Assembly: GCF_041346925.1 (NCBI RefSeq)
Contig: NZ_CP166840.1
Location: 124,001 to 188,000 of the forward strand
Length of the DNA stretch: 64,000 bases
Direction: 5' to 3'
Source of the DNA: Agaribacterium sp. ZY112
Lineage (GTDB): Bacteria > Pseudomonadota > Gammaproteobacteria > Pseudomonadales > Cellvibrionaceae
How positions within the stretch are numbered: position 1 is the first letter of the stretch; each line of letters starts with the position of its first letter. Shown piece after piece: positions 16,953 through 25,710 of this stretch. Both the position numbers and the translations under genes were made by a program. Below the pieces are notes generated by a model. The model saw nothing but the letters and a program-made list of their open reading frames with translations, was not told the DNA's origin and did not search any database.

Positions 16953-18545
16953 ATGCCCGCAAACAACTCCTCCCCAGACTCACCCCATAGCCCTGCACAA
17001 AGCTCATGGCTTAACTCTGTACTAGAGCGAATTGAACGCATTGGTAATCGTCTACCTCACCCTACTCTGCTTTTTATTTATTTATGTTTTGGCGTTGTTA
17101 TTATTTCAGCGTTATGTAAAGCCTTAGGTGTCAGTGCGATCGCACCTAATAGCTCAGACGTACTAGAAGCTAAAAGCCTAATAAGTGTTGAAGGCCTGCA
17201 TTACATACTCGGTAATACCGTCAAAAATTTTGTCAGTTTCGCCCCAGTTGGCAGTGTCTTATTAGCGGTATTAGGCATTGGTATTGCCGAACACAGCGGG
17301 TTAATCGATGCAGTACTGCGACGCACTGTTTTAAGAGCACCTGCCCGCTTAGTTACTTTTTTTGTGGTACTTGCCAGCGTGCTTTCTAGCATTGCTCTCG
17401 ATACGGGTTATGTCGTTTTAATTCCTCTTGCCGCACTTATTTTTCAAGCACTTGGGCGCCCACCTATTGCCGGTATCGTCGCGGCTTTTGCTGGTGTATC
17501 TGGCGGTTTTAGTGCCAATATTATTGTCGGGCCGCTGGATGCCATACTGGCTGGTATTAGTACTGAATCGGCTCAGCTAGTCGATTCGAGCTATCACGTA
17601 TCTGTTACTGGAAATTATTATTTTATTGTCGCCTCTACTTTATTAATCTCTGTTATAGGCACCTGGGTTACTGAAAAGATTACTGTTCACCTACTAGCTC
17701 AAGAGCCAGAACCGCAGAAATTAGATAGCTCTGGCAGCTCTGATACATCTACATACAAAGGCAAGCACAAGGCCCTACAGGCTGTAGCCGGGGAGCAACG
17801 CGGATTAAGAGCAGCGGGCATTGTGAGTTTAATTTTTTTCGCCTTATTAATTGCCGCAACCGCAGGTAGTGATGGAATTCTAAGAGATCCTCAAACAGGA
17901 AGCCTACTGCGCTCGCCATTTATGCAAGGCATTGTGGTATTAATCTCTCTTTACGCCGCACTCACTGGGCTCGCCTTTGCTAAGTTCAGCAAACAGAAAT
18001 GGAAGTCCAGTTTTCTTGTTGAAGCCATGGAAAAACATATGGCCACAATGACGAGTTATTTAGTACTGATGTTTTTTGCGGCCCAATTTGTTAATTATTT
18101 CGGCTGGACTCAGCTTGGTATTATCAGTGCTATCCAAGGGGCGGGTGTGCTTTCAGCTCTAGAATTGCCAAAACCTATATTGCTAATTTCATTTATCTTT
18201 CTGGCGGCACTGCTGAATCTTTTAATTGGCAGTGCATCGGCTAAATGGGCTTTAATTGCTCCCGTCTTTGTCCCTATGTTTTTACTCTTAGGCATAGCTC
18301 CAGAAGCGACCCAAATGGCTTACCGTATTGGCGATAGCAGCACCAATATCATCACCCCGTTAATGCCTTATTTTGGCGTTGTGATCGCCGTTGCCCAACA
18401 ATATAAAAACGATTTAGGCATAGGTACATTAATTTCACTTATGCTGCCTTACTCCCTTAGTTTCTTAATTGGCTGGACAGCCTTACTTGTCCTGTGGGCT
18501 ACATTTAAACTCCCTCTAGGCCCAGGCGCACATTTATTTCTATAA
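16953..18545 (+). CDS. AbgT-family transporter
   Basis: Inner-membrane protein of 530 residues with about 10-13 hydrophobic helices. The start 'RIERIGNRLPHPTLLFIYL' and the segments 'SFAPVGSVLLAVLGIGIAE', 'ALDTGYVVLIPLAALIF' and 'GDSSTNIITPLMPYFGV' are hallmarks of AbgT, known for p-aminobenzoyl-glutamate uptake and, in other members, sulfonamide export. No abgA/abgB peptidase genes lie next to it, so substrate is uncertain. The MazG-like gene starts 23 bases downstream and may be co-transcribed. Confidence 0.9.
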   Translation: MPANNSSPDSPHSPAQSSWLNSVLERIERIGNRLPHPTLLFIYLCFGVVIISALCKALGVSAIAPNSSDVLEAKSLISVEGLHYILGNTVKNFVSFAPVGSVLLAVLGIGIAEHSGLIDAVLRRTVLRAPARLVTFFVVLASVLSSIALDTGYVVLIPLAALIFQALGRPPIAGIVAAFAGVSGGFSANIIVGPLDAILAGISTESAQLVDSSYHVSVTGNYYFIVASTLLISVIGTWVTEKITVHLLAQEPEPQKLDSSGSSDTSTYKGKHKALQAVAGEQRGLRAAGIVSLIFFALLIAATAGSDGILRDPQTGSLLRSPFMQGIVVLISLYAALTGLAFAKFSKQKWKSSFLVEAMEKHMATMTSYLVLMFFAAQFVNYFGWTQLGIISAIQGAGVLSALELPKPILLISFIFLAALLNLLIGSASAKWALIAPVFVPMFLLLGIAPEATQMAYRIGDSSTNIITPLMPYFGVVIAVAQQYKNDLGIGTLISLMLPYSLSFLIGWTALLVLWATFKLPLGPGAHLFL

Positions 18546-18568
18546 AGTAAATAAGATAAGTATTTTTT

Positions 18569-18895
18569 ATGAGCGTGTTAAAAGAGCTGCAAAAACAACT
18601 GGTTGAATTTGGCGAGAAGCGAGATTGGCGCCAGTATCACAGCCCCAAAAACTTGGCGATGGCATTAAATGTTGAATGCGGAGAATTACTTGAGCTATTT
18701 CAATGGCACACCGAAGAGCAAAGTAAGCAAGCCTCTAAAGATGAGCGGCAAGCAGCCGGCGAAGAGCTCGCCGACATACTTATGTATAGTCTTTTATTGG
18801 CTGACGCCTTAGATATTGATATCGAAAGCGCCACCAAAGCCAAACTTAAGCTGAACGAAAGCCGCTTCCCACCCAACTCAAACGAAAGCACATAA
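18569..18895 (+). CDS. MazG-like nucleotide pyrophosphohydrolase
   Basis: A 108-residue all-alpha NTP pyrophosphatase of the MazG/dCTPase (RS21-C6-like) type. Metal-binding acidic motifs are visible: 'NVECGELLELFQW' (E-x-x-E) and 'EELADILMYSLLLADAL' (E-x-x-D). Such enzymes hydrolyse non-canonical or excess dNTPs to dNMP and PPi. It follows the AbgT gene closely; a functional link is not evident. Confidence 0.87.
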   Translation: MSVLKELQKQLVEFGEKRDWRQYHSPKNLAMALNVECGELLELFQWHTEEQSKQASKDERQAAGEELADILMYSLLLADALDIDIESATKAKLKLNESRFPPNSNEST

Positions 18896-18910
18896 ACACC
18901 AACGGCAGAA

Positions 18911-19606
18911 TTAAAACTCTTTTATTTGGTATTTATTCTGCACTTCGGAGAACAGCGCATTCAAAGCATTTTGATAACGCTTTGCCGCATCAAAAGCACT
19001 GGCTACATTCTTACTTTTTAAGCTTTGCAATAAATCCGCATGCAAAGCGTAATAGCTTGAACGCTCGAGCAAATAATCTTGTACGACATATTTTGAACGT
19101 CGCATTTGATCAAGAAAGTTAACAGCCAACCCCTTAAGACGGTAGTTTCCCGTTAAAGCCATTAATGAGATAAAGAATTTATCTTCAGCTTCAACCCAGG
19201 CTTTGGCGTCATTGGATTCAAGTGCCGTATGTAGCTCCGCAAGATACTGGCTCATGTATTCAAAATTTGCATTGCGCGCAGGCGCACATACAGAGCGAAT
19301 AGCAGTAAGAACCAGTGAGCCAATAAGCTCGTTGATTTCAGCAATGTCTTTAAAGTTAAGTGGTGTAACACGCATTCCTCGTCTAGGAATTAGCTGAATA
19401 AGATTATCAGCCTCTAGACGAATCAAAGCCTCACGAATAGGCGTGCGGCTTACCCCAAGCTGTTCAGCCAGCTCTGGCTCCAAGATCTGATAACCAGATG
19501 GGTACGTATTAGTTGTTATATTTGTTTTTATCTTCCTGTAAGCGTATTCAACGCGTGATAAGCCCGTTCCCTCCTGCTGAAACGAGTCTGTCGCTAATGC
19601 TTTCAT
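18911..19606 (-). CDS. GntR-family transcriptional regulator, FadR-like (FCD) type
   Basis: N-terminal winged helix (residues about 12-75): 'PSGYQILEPELAEQLGVSR' followed by TPIREALIRLEADNLIQ and the wing 'PRRGMRVTPL'. The C-terminal all-helical domain (residues about 80-225) fits an FCD ligand-binding domain, although the usual metal-binding histidines are not obvious. At 231 residues it has the normal size. It points away from the gene at 19884, with a 277-bp gap that could hold its operator. The targets are unknown. Confidence 0.87.
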   Translation of the reverse strand: MKALATDSFQQEGTGLSRVEYAYRKIKTNITTNTYPSGYQILEPELAEQLGVSRTPIREALIRLEADNLIQLIPRRGMRVTPLNFKDIAEINELIGSLVLTAIRSVCAPARNANFEYMSQYLAELHTALESNDAKAWVEAEDKFFISLMALTGNYRLKGLAVNFLDQMRRSKYVVQDYLLERSSYYALHADLLQSLKSKNVASAFDAAKRYQNALNALFSEVQNKYQIKEF

Positions 19607-19883
19607 TTTTTTATATTCGTTTTTATTGATTAGAAACTAGTACTAAAGTACGCACACATCTAAAATAGATGGGCAAACGCTGTTCAGTTTAACACCAATC
19701 CGCTCTGTAAAGCTGTAATAATTAAGGCTCACACAGCAAGAAAAAGACAAAGTAAGGGTATTTTTAATTAGTTTAATTTCATGCGAAGTAATGTAGCTAC
19801 AAATAAAAACAATTGCTAGCTGCAAGGCTCATATACCCCCCATACAAAAGTACTAACAGCTTGATTTGATTTAGACACAGGAA
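19607..19883. other. intergenic region between gntR and a small basic protein gene
   Basis: AT-rich region of 277 bases that must hold the divergent promoters. A small inverted repeat GTAC-TAAA-GTAC near 19640 may be a regulator site. I see no gene or RNA with support here. Confidence 0.3.
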
Positions 19884-20222
19884 ATGAAAGGCGCTATCGT
19901 CTCTTATATGAAAGAAAACAAGTCCAAACACCAGCAAAGTGAAGAGCTCGCCCAAAGTGTTCAAGATTTTTTGAACAGTGGCGGCCATGTAACTCAAGTA
20001 CCGAGAGGAACCAGTGGCAACTTTGACAACCAAAACTTGTTTAAACAAACCCATACCGACGAACCGCGCAGCACCCGCACCCCTCTTACCGAAGTGGTTA
20101 AAACATTAGAGGCGCGCAAGCACAAGCCCAATAAGCCTGTAAGCACAAAAACAAAAAAGCCGCGTAAACGCCTTATCGTTGATGACTTTGGAGACCCAAT
20201 ACGCTGGGTTTGGGAAGAATAA
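19884..20222 (+). CDS. small basic protein with FLxxGGxV motif, function unknown
   Basis: 112 residues, soluble, strongly basic in the middle (KHKPNKPVSTKTKKPRKR) and ending in the acidic-aromatic 'VDDFGDPIRWVWEE'. The segment 'VQDFLNSGGHVTQVPRGTSG' resembles a motif found in various small gammaproteobacterial proteins, including the RNA-polymerase-binding SutA region of Pseudomonas; that resemblance is weak. An ATG at 19908 is a second possible start; AGGA sits very close to the ATG at 19884. Convergent with the acyl-CoA dehydrogenase gene. It may bind nucleic acid, but no function is claimed. Confidence 0.65.
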   Translation: MKGAIVSYMKENKSKHQQSEELAQSVQDFLNSGGHVTQVPRGTSGNFDNQNLFKQTHTDEPRSTRTPLTEVVKTLEARKHKPNKPVSTKTKKPRKRLIVDDFGDPIRWVWEE

Positions 20223-20244
20223 GAAAACGCTTACCAGCTAACGT

Positions 20245-22017
20245 TTATAGGGCATCAGTACTAAGCTCCATTAGCAGCTGATCTCCAGTCTCAATACTTA
20301 CCACTAAGGCCTGTACTCGCGGCAATAACTTTGCCACATAATAGTGAGCGCGAGCTTTACGCTGATCGTCACCTGACTGTTTTAACATCAAGATATACAT
20401 ATAGGCGTAGCTGAGATAGCCCACACAATCTAGAAAAGCGACTGCCGAACTTGCTGTTAGATAAGCTCGGCTCTCACCACAAATGTAGTCAGTCAATACA
20501 TCAAGTTTATCAATAAGCTCAAGAACCGCTTGTTTAATAGAGGGTTCTGCAGCTTCTGCAGCCAAACGAATCTCTTGGCTGTAGTTTTTAAACTCTACAC
20601 CTGAATCAGCCACTACTCTGCGCTGTAATAAATCCACAGCCTGAATGCCATTAGTGCCTTCATAAATTTGGGTAATACGCACATCTCGTACACGCTGCTC
20701 CTGCCCCAACTCTCGGCAATAGCCATGCCCACCGAGTACCTGCTGCCCCAACACACAGCTCTCAAACGCCCTGTCACTTAAAAATGCCTTTACCACAGGC
20801 GTTAATAGTGCGACTCGCTTTTCAGCCTGCTCACGCAGATCTGAAGCGCTAGCGTAACGCCATAAATCCAACTGTTTTGCGACATACAGATAAAAGGCAC
20901 GGCCAGCCTCATTAAAACAGCGCATCTCCAACACCATGCGCTTAACATCAGGGTGAGCAGCAATTGGGCTTCTCGATGCTAGCAAAGTCTGCTTGGCAGA
21001 ACTCGACTGAACGACTATTGCACTATCAACCGGCGCCCGCCCCTGCTGTCGCTCAAAGGCATAAGCCTTGGCAGTTTGGTAGCTTTTCTCAGCCACAGCC
21101 AAAGCCTGTACACCAACTACAAGGCGCTCGTAATTCATCATGCTGAACATACAAGCCAGTCCCTTATTTGGCTCACCAATCATCCAGGCCTTAGCAGCAT
21201 CAAAATTCATTAAACAAGTCGGCGATGCGTGAATTCCCATCTTATGCTCTATACCACCGCAACTCACATGGTTCCGCTGTCCCAAACCACCGTTCTCATT
21301 CAATAAGAACTTAGGCAGTAAAAATAGGCTAATGCCAGCAACACCTTCTGGTGCACCCGGTAGGCGAGCCAAAACAAGATGAATGATGTTTTCAGCCATA
21401 TCATGCTCACCCCAGGTAATAAAAATTTTGCTACCTGAAATAAGAAAAGAGCCATCCGCTTGAGGCTCTGCTAAGGTCCTTATCAACCCGAGATCTGAGC
21501 CAGCATGAGCTTCGGTTAAATCCATCGCTCCTGCCCAGCGACCACTATACATTGACGATAAATACTGCTGCTTCAGTTGCTCATTAGCGTGTCGTTCGAT
21601 GGCCAGACAAGCGCCTGCAGTCAACATGGGCGCCAAACCTAGAGCCATATTACTGCCCTGCAACATCTCATCTACAGCCGCTGATAAAAGCTTAGGCATA
21701 GCCATGCCGCCATAACTTTCAGGACCACTCAACGCTAGACAACCGGTATCACACCACTTTTGGTAAGCGTCTTTAAAGCCTGCGGCAGCTTTAACCCCAT
21801 CACAAGACCACTGGCAGCCCTCGCTATCACCAACAGCATCCAGAGGTGCAAGCACTTGCTCACATAACTTAGCTGCCTCGTTTAAAATTGCCGACGTCAT
21901 CGCTTCGTCCACGTCGTTAATATCTTCGAGCTGCTGGCAGTGCCCCTCAAGATTAAAAACTCGAAATAGGAGAAAAAGAAGCTCGTCGACAGGGGCACGA
22001 TAACTAGACATAAACAA
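20245..22017 (-). CDS. acyl-CoA dehydrogenase with extended C-terminal domain (DmdC-like size class)
   Basis: FAD-dependent alpha,beta-dehydrogenation of an acyl-CoA thioester. Family motifs are present in order: 'AMDLTEAHAGSDLG' (FAD-binding), 'ISGSKIFITWGEHD', 'ERLVVGVQALAVAE', 'VLGGHGYCRE' and 'QIYEGTNGIQAVDLL', with the Glu expected as catalytic base. The 590-residue length and the extra C-terminal helical domain match the long acyl-CoA dehydrogenases that include methylmercaptopropionyl-CoA dehydrogenase, but substrate cannot be told. Between the 'QQGR' and 'HPDVKRMVL' motifs there is a longer Ser-rich insert (SAIVVQSSSAKQTLLASRSP) than I expect. No other beta-oxidation gene is adjacent. 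Confidence 0.9.
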   Translation of the reverse strand: MFMSSYRAPVDELLFLLFRVFNLEGHCQQLEDINDVDEAMTSAILNEAAKLCEQVLAPLDAVGDSEGCQWSCDGVKAAAGFKDAYQKWCDTGCLALSGPESYGGMAMPKLLSAAVDEMLQGSNMALGLAPMLTAGACLAIERHANEQLKQQYLSSMYSGRWAGAMDLTEAHAGSDLGLIRTLAEPQADGSFLISGSKIFITWGEHDMAENIIHLVLARLPGAPEGVAGISLFLLPKFLLNENGGLGQRNHVSCGGIEHKMGIHASPTCLMNFDAAKAWMIGEPNKGLACMFSMMNYERLVVGVQALAVAEKSYQTAKAYAFERQQGRAPVDSAIVVQSSSAKQTLLASRSPIAAHPDVKRMVLEMRCFNEAGRAFYLYVAKQLDLWRYASASDLREQAEKRVALLTPVVKAFLSDRAFESCVLGQQVLGGHGYCRELGQEQRVRDVRITQIYEGTNGIQAVDLLQRRVVADSGVEFKNYSQEIRLAAEAAEPSIKQAVLELIDKLDVLTDYICGESRAYLTASSAVAFLDCVGYLSYAYMYILMLKQSGDDQRKARAHYYVAKLLPRVQALVVSIETGDQLLMELSTDAL

Positions 22018-22115
22018 CGCTCAGCGAGTGGATTAACAGCCCAAATAAGTGAAGACCTTTAATTTCAGCCTATGCCAAGCAAAGTGAATATCAAGCAAAA
22101 GAGGGATAAATAGAG

Positions 22116-23000
22116 TTAAACACGCTGATCAATAAGCTGACCATTACGGCTCTCTAGTTGAGTTGATGCAATCGAGTCATTGAGTTGATTCTGGATCGCT
22201 GACGAAGGCAATATGGGCGAGAACGTGTTAATAACAGAAGCCGTAATGTCATTACTGGAGTTGATAACAGCGGCACCTTGACTTGCAATACCTTGGCCGA
22301 CACCGTTGCTGCTTTCACTTCCTGCATTATTACTATTCTCAGAACGAGCCGCTTCCGCACTTGACTCACGACTTTGCTCTCTATTTTCAGCAGCTAAATC
22401 CTGCTTGGCTTCTAACTCGGTTGCCTGTGCCTGCGCGGCGACTGAGCGATCTTGAGGACTGGGCTCTGCAGGCGCTAAAGCAGCCCTTCGCACCACCTGC
22501 ATCTTACGAATTGTTTCCTCTGGTGTTGCCGCTTTACTAACATCAATACTTACCTCCCCACCAACGGCATAACTCACACCATCGGGACCTCGCTGAAACT
22601 CATATTGTGGGGCACCAGCATATTGCCCACCCACAGCGGCATGGGCTTGCTCATGAGCGCGAACCTCACGATCTCGAGCAGCAAGTTCTTTAATTTCAGC
22701 TCGCTCTTGTTTTTCTATACTGGCTTCTCTTTGTTGCTCCGCACGCCGCTCTTGCTGCTGATCACTATCATCAGCCCCGGACGAGGCTTGCTTTTCTTTA
22801 CCAAGAGCCAGATTTGCTTCAAGCCCGTTAGGCGCATTGCTGTTTAACTGTGCTGCGGGAGTTTCATCAATTGAGGGGACAGGGCGAGAGCTTAAGAAAT
22901 TTGAATCGAGGCCGTGGCGACCAACCGAGTTTAGCTCCGCCGGCTGAGCTTCACTAGCTAACGTAGGATAGGGATTGCTGATAGCGCCAATATTAATCAT
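22116..23000 (-). CDS. SprA-related / CJM1_0395-type putative metalloprotease
   Basis: The conserved core is 'DREVRAHEQAHAAVGGQYAG', holding H-E-x-x-H-like residues (HEQAH), followed by 'PQYEFQRGPDGVSYAVGGEV' and 'PEETIRKMQVVRRAALAPAEPS'. This core defines the SprA-related family, described as putative metalloproteases. It is flanked by low-complexity Gln/Glu/Ser/Asn-rich regions (residues about 60-115 and 200-250), likely disordered. There is no signal peptide. The flagellar-like gene at 23088 lies 87 bases upstream, same strand. Biochemical function is unproven. Confidence 0.82.
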   Translation of the reverse strand: MINIGAISNPYPTLASEAQPAELNSVGRHGLDSNFLSSRPVPSIDETPAAQLNSNAPNGLEANLALGKEKQASSGADDSDQQQERRAEQQREASIEKQERAEIKELAARDREVRAHEQAHAAVGGQYAGAPQYEFQRGPDGVSYAVGGEVSIDVSKAATPEETIRKMQVVRRAALAPAEPSPQDRSVAAQAQATELEAKQDLAAENREQSRESSAEAARSENSNNAGSESSNGVGQGIASQGAAVINSSNDITASVINTFSPILPSSAIQNQLNDSIASTQLESRNGQLIDQRV

Positions 23001-23087
23001 GACAATACAGCTTTAGTAGCGACCTCACCTGCTTGAATGAAAAGCTCAGCACCGGGCCGGCTCAAGTCTTAGGCCTTTAAGGGCAAG

Positions 23088-23396
23088 CTAAGCCTGAGTA
23101 TCGAGCAGGGTGCCGAGCGTGTCGTCAGCAGTACGAACTACCGAGGCAGAAGCGTTGAAGACCAACTCTTGACGGCGCAGTTCTATCAGGGGTTCATTAA
23201 TGTCCTGCCTGCGCTCACTCTCTGCGGTCTGTTCAACAGGGGCCAAGGTTGTGGGGCTGTTGTCACGCAGGGTTTCTGGGCTAGTGCTGGTTTCAGGGCC
23301 GACGTTCGCCCGGGCTATATCGTTCGCCGCGCGCTGTAATTCACGCTGGCTGTTTGCAAGCCCTCTTGCACCTTCATTTAACACAGAAGAAACCAT
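23088..23396 (-). CDS. small FlgC/rod-like protein, function unknown
   Basis: About 102 residues. The start 'MVSSVLNEGARGLANSQREL' followed by QRAANDIARANV and the end 'PLIELRRQELVFNASASVVR' with TADDTLGTLLD resemble the N- and C-terminal helices of flagellar rod and hook proteins, joined by a short Ser/Thr/Pro-rich linker. Proteins of this shape occur in Pseudomonas as orphan flagellar-like proteins. The ATG at 23396 has GGAGA at good distance; a GTG at 23408 has no SD. No other flagellar gene is in the window, so it may have another role. Confidence 0.65.
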   Translation of the reverse strand: MVSSVLNEGARGLANSQRELQRAANDIARANVGPETSTSPETLRDNSPTTLAPVEQTAESERRQDINEPLIELRRQELVFNASASVVRTADDTLGTLLDTQA

Positions 23397-23500
23397 GCTG
23401 CTCTCCACCTACAACTACTGACAAACTAAGTTTACGCCTTTAATGCTTAAAAATCAGCCAGAAACGGTCTTTAATGCCAACCTTTTAAGACTGTTTATCA

Positions 23501-24178
23501 CTAAGACTTTAACTTCTTTAACACTTTACTTATATCCAGCGACAGCGCGCCACTACTGACTCTAGCGAGCATGGGTGCCGGCATCAACTCAGCTAATGTC
23601 TCGATATTTTCATCCAGACAGTGCATAGGTGTATCAAGCTCGTTGGCAATCCAACCCGCTAAGCTCAAGCCATCTTTAAGGATCGCTTCAGCGCTCAGTT
23701 GTGCGTGGTTTAAGCAGCCTAAACGCATACCCACAACCAGAATAACAGGCAGGTCTAAAGCCCTAGCCAAGTCCGCCATATCAAAACCAGGCACAAGTGG
23801 TACTCGCCAGCCTCCAGCGCCTTCAACCAAACTTAAATCAGCCTCAGCCAGATGAAGGCTTTGCCGTACTTGCTCAAGCAGCTCATCGCACTTTAGCTCA
23901 ACGCCAGCGCGCTTTGCAGCTAGATGTGGCGCCATCGCTTCCGCTAAACACACTGGGTTCACGGCAGCATAAGGCAACTCAATAGAAGATGCGCTCATAA
24001 GCTGCTCGGCATCGTCATTTTGAAGCTGATCGCCTACCAGTTCTGCACCTGCCGCAATAGGCTTCAAACCCAAAGAACTCAAACCTGCTTGAGCCGCCGA
24101 TTTAAGTAACAGAGCGCTTACATAGGTTTTACCCACATCAGTATCAGTACCGGCAACAAAAAATGCATTCATACTCAT
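23501..24178 (-). CDS. bioD: dethiobiotin synthetase BioD
   Basis: Forms the ureido ring of dethiobiotin from DAPA, CO2 and ATP. The P-loop is GTDTDVGKT (residues 10-18), and 'VEGAGGWRVPL' and 'VVGMRLGCLNHAQL' are family signatures. 225 residues, normal size. Its ATG overlaps the TGA of the bioH-bioC fusion (ATGA), so it is translationally coupled as last gene of the bio operon. bioA is not in the window. Confidence 0.95.
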   Translation of the reverse strand: MSMNAFFVAGTDTDVGKTYVSALLLKSAAQAGLSSLGLKPIAAGAELVGDQLQNDDAEQLMSASSIELPYAAVNPVCLAEAMAPHLAAKRAGVELKCDELLEQVRQSLHLAEADLSLVEGAGGWRVPLVPGFDMADLARALDLPVILVVGMRLGCLNHAQLSAEAILKDGLSLAGWIANELDTPMHCLDENIETLAELMPAPMLARVSSGALSLDISKVLKKLKS

Positions 24179-25710
24179 TTCTTAAACAACAAGAAGTACA
24201 CTTCATAAGTGGCAGGTAAGCCTTCACTTTCACGCTGTTCTTCATAAGCCTGATAAAGCGCTTTGATGCGACACTTACCCGTTAAAGCAGAGCTGCCTGC
24301 CTGATTAACATTGTGGGCACCAATGCCCTTAAGCTCTGCCATTAGTTGGCCGAGATCCTGATAGCGCAAGACCTTCCATTCTTGTGCAAATAATTCCAGC
24401 CCAAAACCTACCTCAGTCGCAGCATTGATCACCGTATCAGCATCGAGAAATTGGTTAACATGCACATGCTCAGGGTCAGCACTTTGCCATGCCAACCTAA
24501 GCTCCTTTAAAGTATCTGGTCCGAGTGTACTCAGTAAAAAGAGGCCACCATCATTCAACACACGCCAAGCTTCGCTCATGCAATGCTTAATATCGTCACA
24601 CCATTGCACGGCCAAGCTAGAGCTCAGGCTCGCAAAACTCTTATCTGCAAAACTTAAAGACTCGATGTCACCTTGCACCCAATAAGGGCCATCAAGGTCT
24701 GTAAACGCGGGTTTCTCTTTGGCATGCTGCAGCATTGGCAGCGCTAGGTCTAAGCCCACACTGCCCTTTAAATCATGAGATGCTTGCACTTGCTCAAGCA
24801 CATAAGCGGTGCCACAACCAAGATCCAGCAGCGGTGTAGAGAGCTCTGGCGCCCACTTGAGCATCCGAGTAGCCACATCACGCTGAAAGTGGGCATAGTT
24901 ATCGTAGGTCAAAGAGGCGTTTGCAAAGCTTTTTTCCACCCGTTTCTTACTACGCACTTGAGCGCTATCACTAGAAGCGAGGAAGTCTTTTACCTCTTCA
25001 GCGACTTGCTCTGCTTGGATTAACTGCAGTGCATGACCTGTATTTAAAAGGCAGCGGCTGCGTATGCCAGGCCAGTGTCGTTTAAAGAGCGACTGCAGCG
25101 CCATCGGCACAAGTGCATCCCCCTCTGCAAATAGCGCTAAAACTGGCCGCTTAATGGCGCTTAAAGCCGTGCGGATATCAAGGCTAGCAAGAAGTGTTAA
25201 TTGAGCTAATGCGCGCTCTTGCTGATCACTGTTAATGCAAGAAATTGAGCTCAAGTTAGCACTCACTTTCCTTATCTCACTCCCACCCTGAGCTTGCAAG
25301 GCCGAAAAGCGCTTAGCCGTTTTTGCTGGATTAGACTGTAAACCTTGATAGAACGCCGAAAATACCGCTTCGCTCATCGCCAGAGGCCAGTCAGGCTTAG
25401 CTACAAAACTGGCGTTCGCAGCCAGCATGATCACACGCTTAACACGATCATCACCCTGCTCACTTAAACGCTCAACAAGCTTAACAGCAAGCATGCCACC
25501 TAAAGACCAGCCAATAAGTGCCTCACAGGGTTCTATATTAGAAACCGTACGTTGCAACCATGCTTCGAGCATAAGCTCAGGCTCAGCGAGCTCGCAAGGA
25601 AGATCTAAATAGCGACAATCAAAATCAGTGCCGAGTTCATTAACTAACTCAGCCCAGCAGCGCTCGTCAGCCCCCCAGCCTGGAAGAAAATATAAGATTG
25701 CTTTAGCCAA
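24175..25710 (-). CDS. BioH-BioC fusion: pimeloyl-ACP methyl ester esterase plus malonyl-ACP methyltransferase
   Basis: One frame joins two enzymes of pimelate synthesis. Residues about 1-248 form an alpha/beta hydrolase with 'LPGWG', nucleophile motif GWSLGG (Ser71), Asp200 in EGDALVP and His228 in NTGHAL, as in BioH. Residues about 258-513 form a SAM methyltransferase: 'VEKSFANASLTYDNYAHFQR' start, DLGCG (298-302), 'SSSLAVQWC', as in BioC. BioC methylates malonyl-ACP, letting it enter fatty acid synthesis; BioH removes the methyl ester afterwards. (Residue numbers count from a TTG at 25716.) The TTG at 25710 is the likelier start, with AAGGAG seven bases upstream; it overlaps the end of bioF. 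Confidence 0.93.
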   Translation of the reverse strand: MAKAILYFLPGWGADERCWAELVNELGTDFDCRYLDLPCELAEPELMLEAWLQRTVSNIEPCEALIGWSLGGMLAVKLVERLSEQGDDRVKRVIMLAANASFVAKPDWPLAMSEAVFSAFYQGLQSNPAKTAKRFSALQAQGGSEIRKVSANLSSISCINSDQQERALAQLTLLASLDIRTALSAIKRPVLALFAEGDALVPMALQSLFKRHWPGIRSRCLLNTGHALQLIQAEQVAEEVKDFLASSDSAQVRSKKRVEKSFANASLTYDNYAHFQRDVATRMLKWAPELSTPLLDLGCGTAYVLEQVQASHDLKGSVGLDLALPMLQHAKEKPAFTDLDGPYWVQGDIESLSFADKSFASLSSSLAVQWCDDIKHCMSEAWRVLNDGGLFLLSTLGPDTLKELRLAWQSADPEHVHVNQFLDADTVINAATEVGFGLELFAQEWKVLRYQDLGQLMAELKGIGAHNVNQAGSSALTGKCRIKALYQAYEEQRESEGLPATYEVYFLLFKK

